Shown here one piece after another: positions 63,635 to 64,000 of a stretch of DNA of 64,000 nt (position 1 is its first letter; every line of letters starts with the position of its first letter). A program made the translations under genes and the position numbers. Location of the stretch: contig JAOPHQ010002009.1 of the NCBI GenBank assembly GCA_030340625.1, positions 18,501-82,500 on the forward strand, given 5' to 3'. The DNA is from Merluccius polli. Its lineage: Eukaryota > Chordata > Actinopteri > Gadiformes > Merlucciidae. The notes beneath the pieces were generated by a model. The model was given only the letters and a program-made list of their open reading frames with translations, made no database searches and had not been told where the DNA came from.

Positions 63635-64000
63635 TCAGTAATGATGCTCCATTATACTCATATCTAGCGGAGAAGCAGTGTCACTCTGGGAGGAATCGTC
63701 TTCGTTCTTCCCACTGGACGCAGCCTCTTCCTCAGGGTGAGGCTGTCCGTGTTTGCGTCTATGAAGTCTGAGGCTTTGCGAGCGACTGAAGCCCTTCCCA
63801 CACAGGTCACAACGGTAAGGCCGCTCCCCGGTGTGCAGCCGGAAGTGGTTCTTGAGACTCGATGCTCTGGTGAAACTCTTTTCGCATTCAGGACAGTCGA
63901 ACTTCTCCCCAAAGTGAATTTTCTCATGCTCCCTCAGGCGCCCCGACTGGTTGAAGCTCCGCTCACACAGGGAGCAGCGGTAGGGCTTTTCCCCGGTGTG
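63635..64000 (-). CDS. C2H2 zinc-finger protein, C-terminal 121 residues (5' part beyond window)
   Basis: The frame is open from the window edge to TGA at 63635-63637. It begins HTGEKPYRC in a linker, then three C2H2 fingers: CSLCERSFNQSGRLREHEKIH, CPECEKSFTRASSLKNHFRLH and CDLCGKGFSRSQSLRLHRRKH, joined by HFGEKFD and HTGERPYR linkers. The 41-residue tail is acidic and Ser-rich (PEEEAASSGKNEDD) and ends MSIMEHHY. KRAB-less DNA-binding factor of unknown target; the TGEKP-type linkers indicate a multi-finger array continuing right. No splice acceptor is seen inside. The window's 63664-63927 start-based ORF is an out-of-frame shadow of this gene. Confidence 0.92.
   Translation of the reverse strand, partial: HTGEKPYRCSLCERSFNQSGRLREHEKIHFGEKFDCPECEKSFTRASSLKNHFRLHTGERPYRCDLCGKGFSRSQSLRLHRRKHGQPHPEEEAASSGKNEDDSSQSDTASPLDMSIMEHHY

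Noticed and set aside
63664..63927. 87-aa minus-strand ORF
   Set aside because: Out of frame with the clear C2H2 fingers; a shadow of the zinc-finger gene.

Overview
This window is vertebrate nuclear DNA, almost certainly from a teleost fish. It carries one conserved, many-exon minus-strand gene whose exons match acid alpha-glucosidase (GAA), the last exons of a C2H2 zinc-finger gene at the right edge, and otherwise a dense set of fish-type transposable elements: hAT, PIF/Harbinger, P, Academ-like, TTAA-target elements, APE-type LINEs, an L1 3' end, a tRNA-derived SINE and endogenous retroviral remnants. Species is not determinable from sequence alone. LAYOUT: 1-2446 holds the 3' part of a broken endogenous retrovirus ending in an 828-bp LTR. 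2586-33033 is gaa on the minus strand: 18 coding exons (909 codons) from the initiator ATG to the exon before the last two expected exons, which lie beyond the left edge. Its introns are swollen by insertions: a Harbinger MITE (intron 17), a hAT MITE (intron 15), a CR1/L2-like LINE with an internal solo LTR plus a palindromic MITE (intron 13), a truncated 28S rDNA copy, a hAT MITE, a foldback element and a tRNA-Trp-primed retrovirus remnant (intron 6, about 11 kb), a hAT element (intron 5), and a second LINE carrying a SINE and a Harbinger MITE (intron 3). 33741-41533 is a 7.8-kb Academ-like DNA transposon with 0.57-kb inverted ends, a 1,534-codon ORF and a CXC zinc domain, about 0.7 kb upstream of the gaa start codon. 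41794-52457 is a nested composite bounded by about 415-bp inverted arms; it contains a hAT element, short MITE families, a palindrome of two inward-facing intact THAP-domain ORFs and a 2.8-kb P element with perfect 8-bp target duplications. 52649-59040 is a further pile of Harbinger-type MITEs, a TTAA MITE, a 9-bp-TSD MITE, an autonomous-type Harbinger (MYB-like gene plus eroded DDE transposase) and a foldback. 59770-61770 holds two LINE 3' fragments, and 63635-64000 the C-terminus of a zinc-finger protein. FUNCTION: the only clear host genes are gaa (lysosomal glycogen breakdown) and the zinc-finger gene. The gaa reading frame is intact at every exon and intron phase I could check, with the catalytic aspartates present, so it looks functional despite the insertions. 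No CRISPR arrays, operons or bacterial features are present. All coordinates, target-site duplications and exon joins were read by eye; family names for transposons are inferences from motifs and termini.
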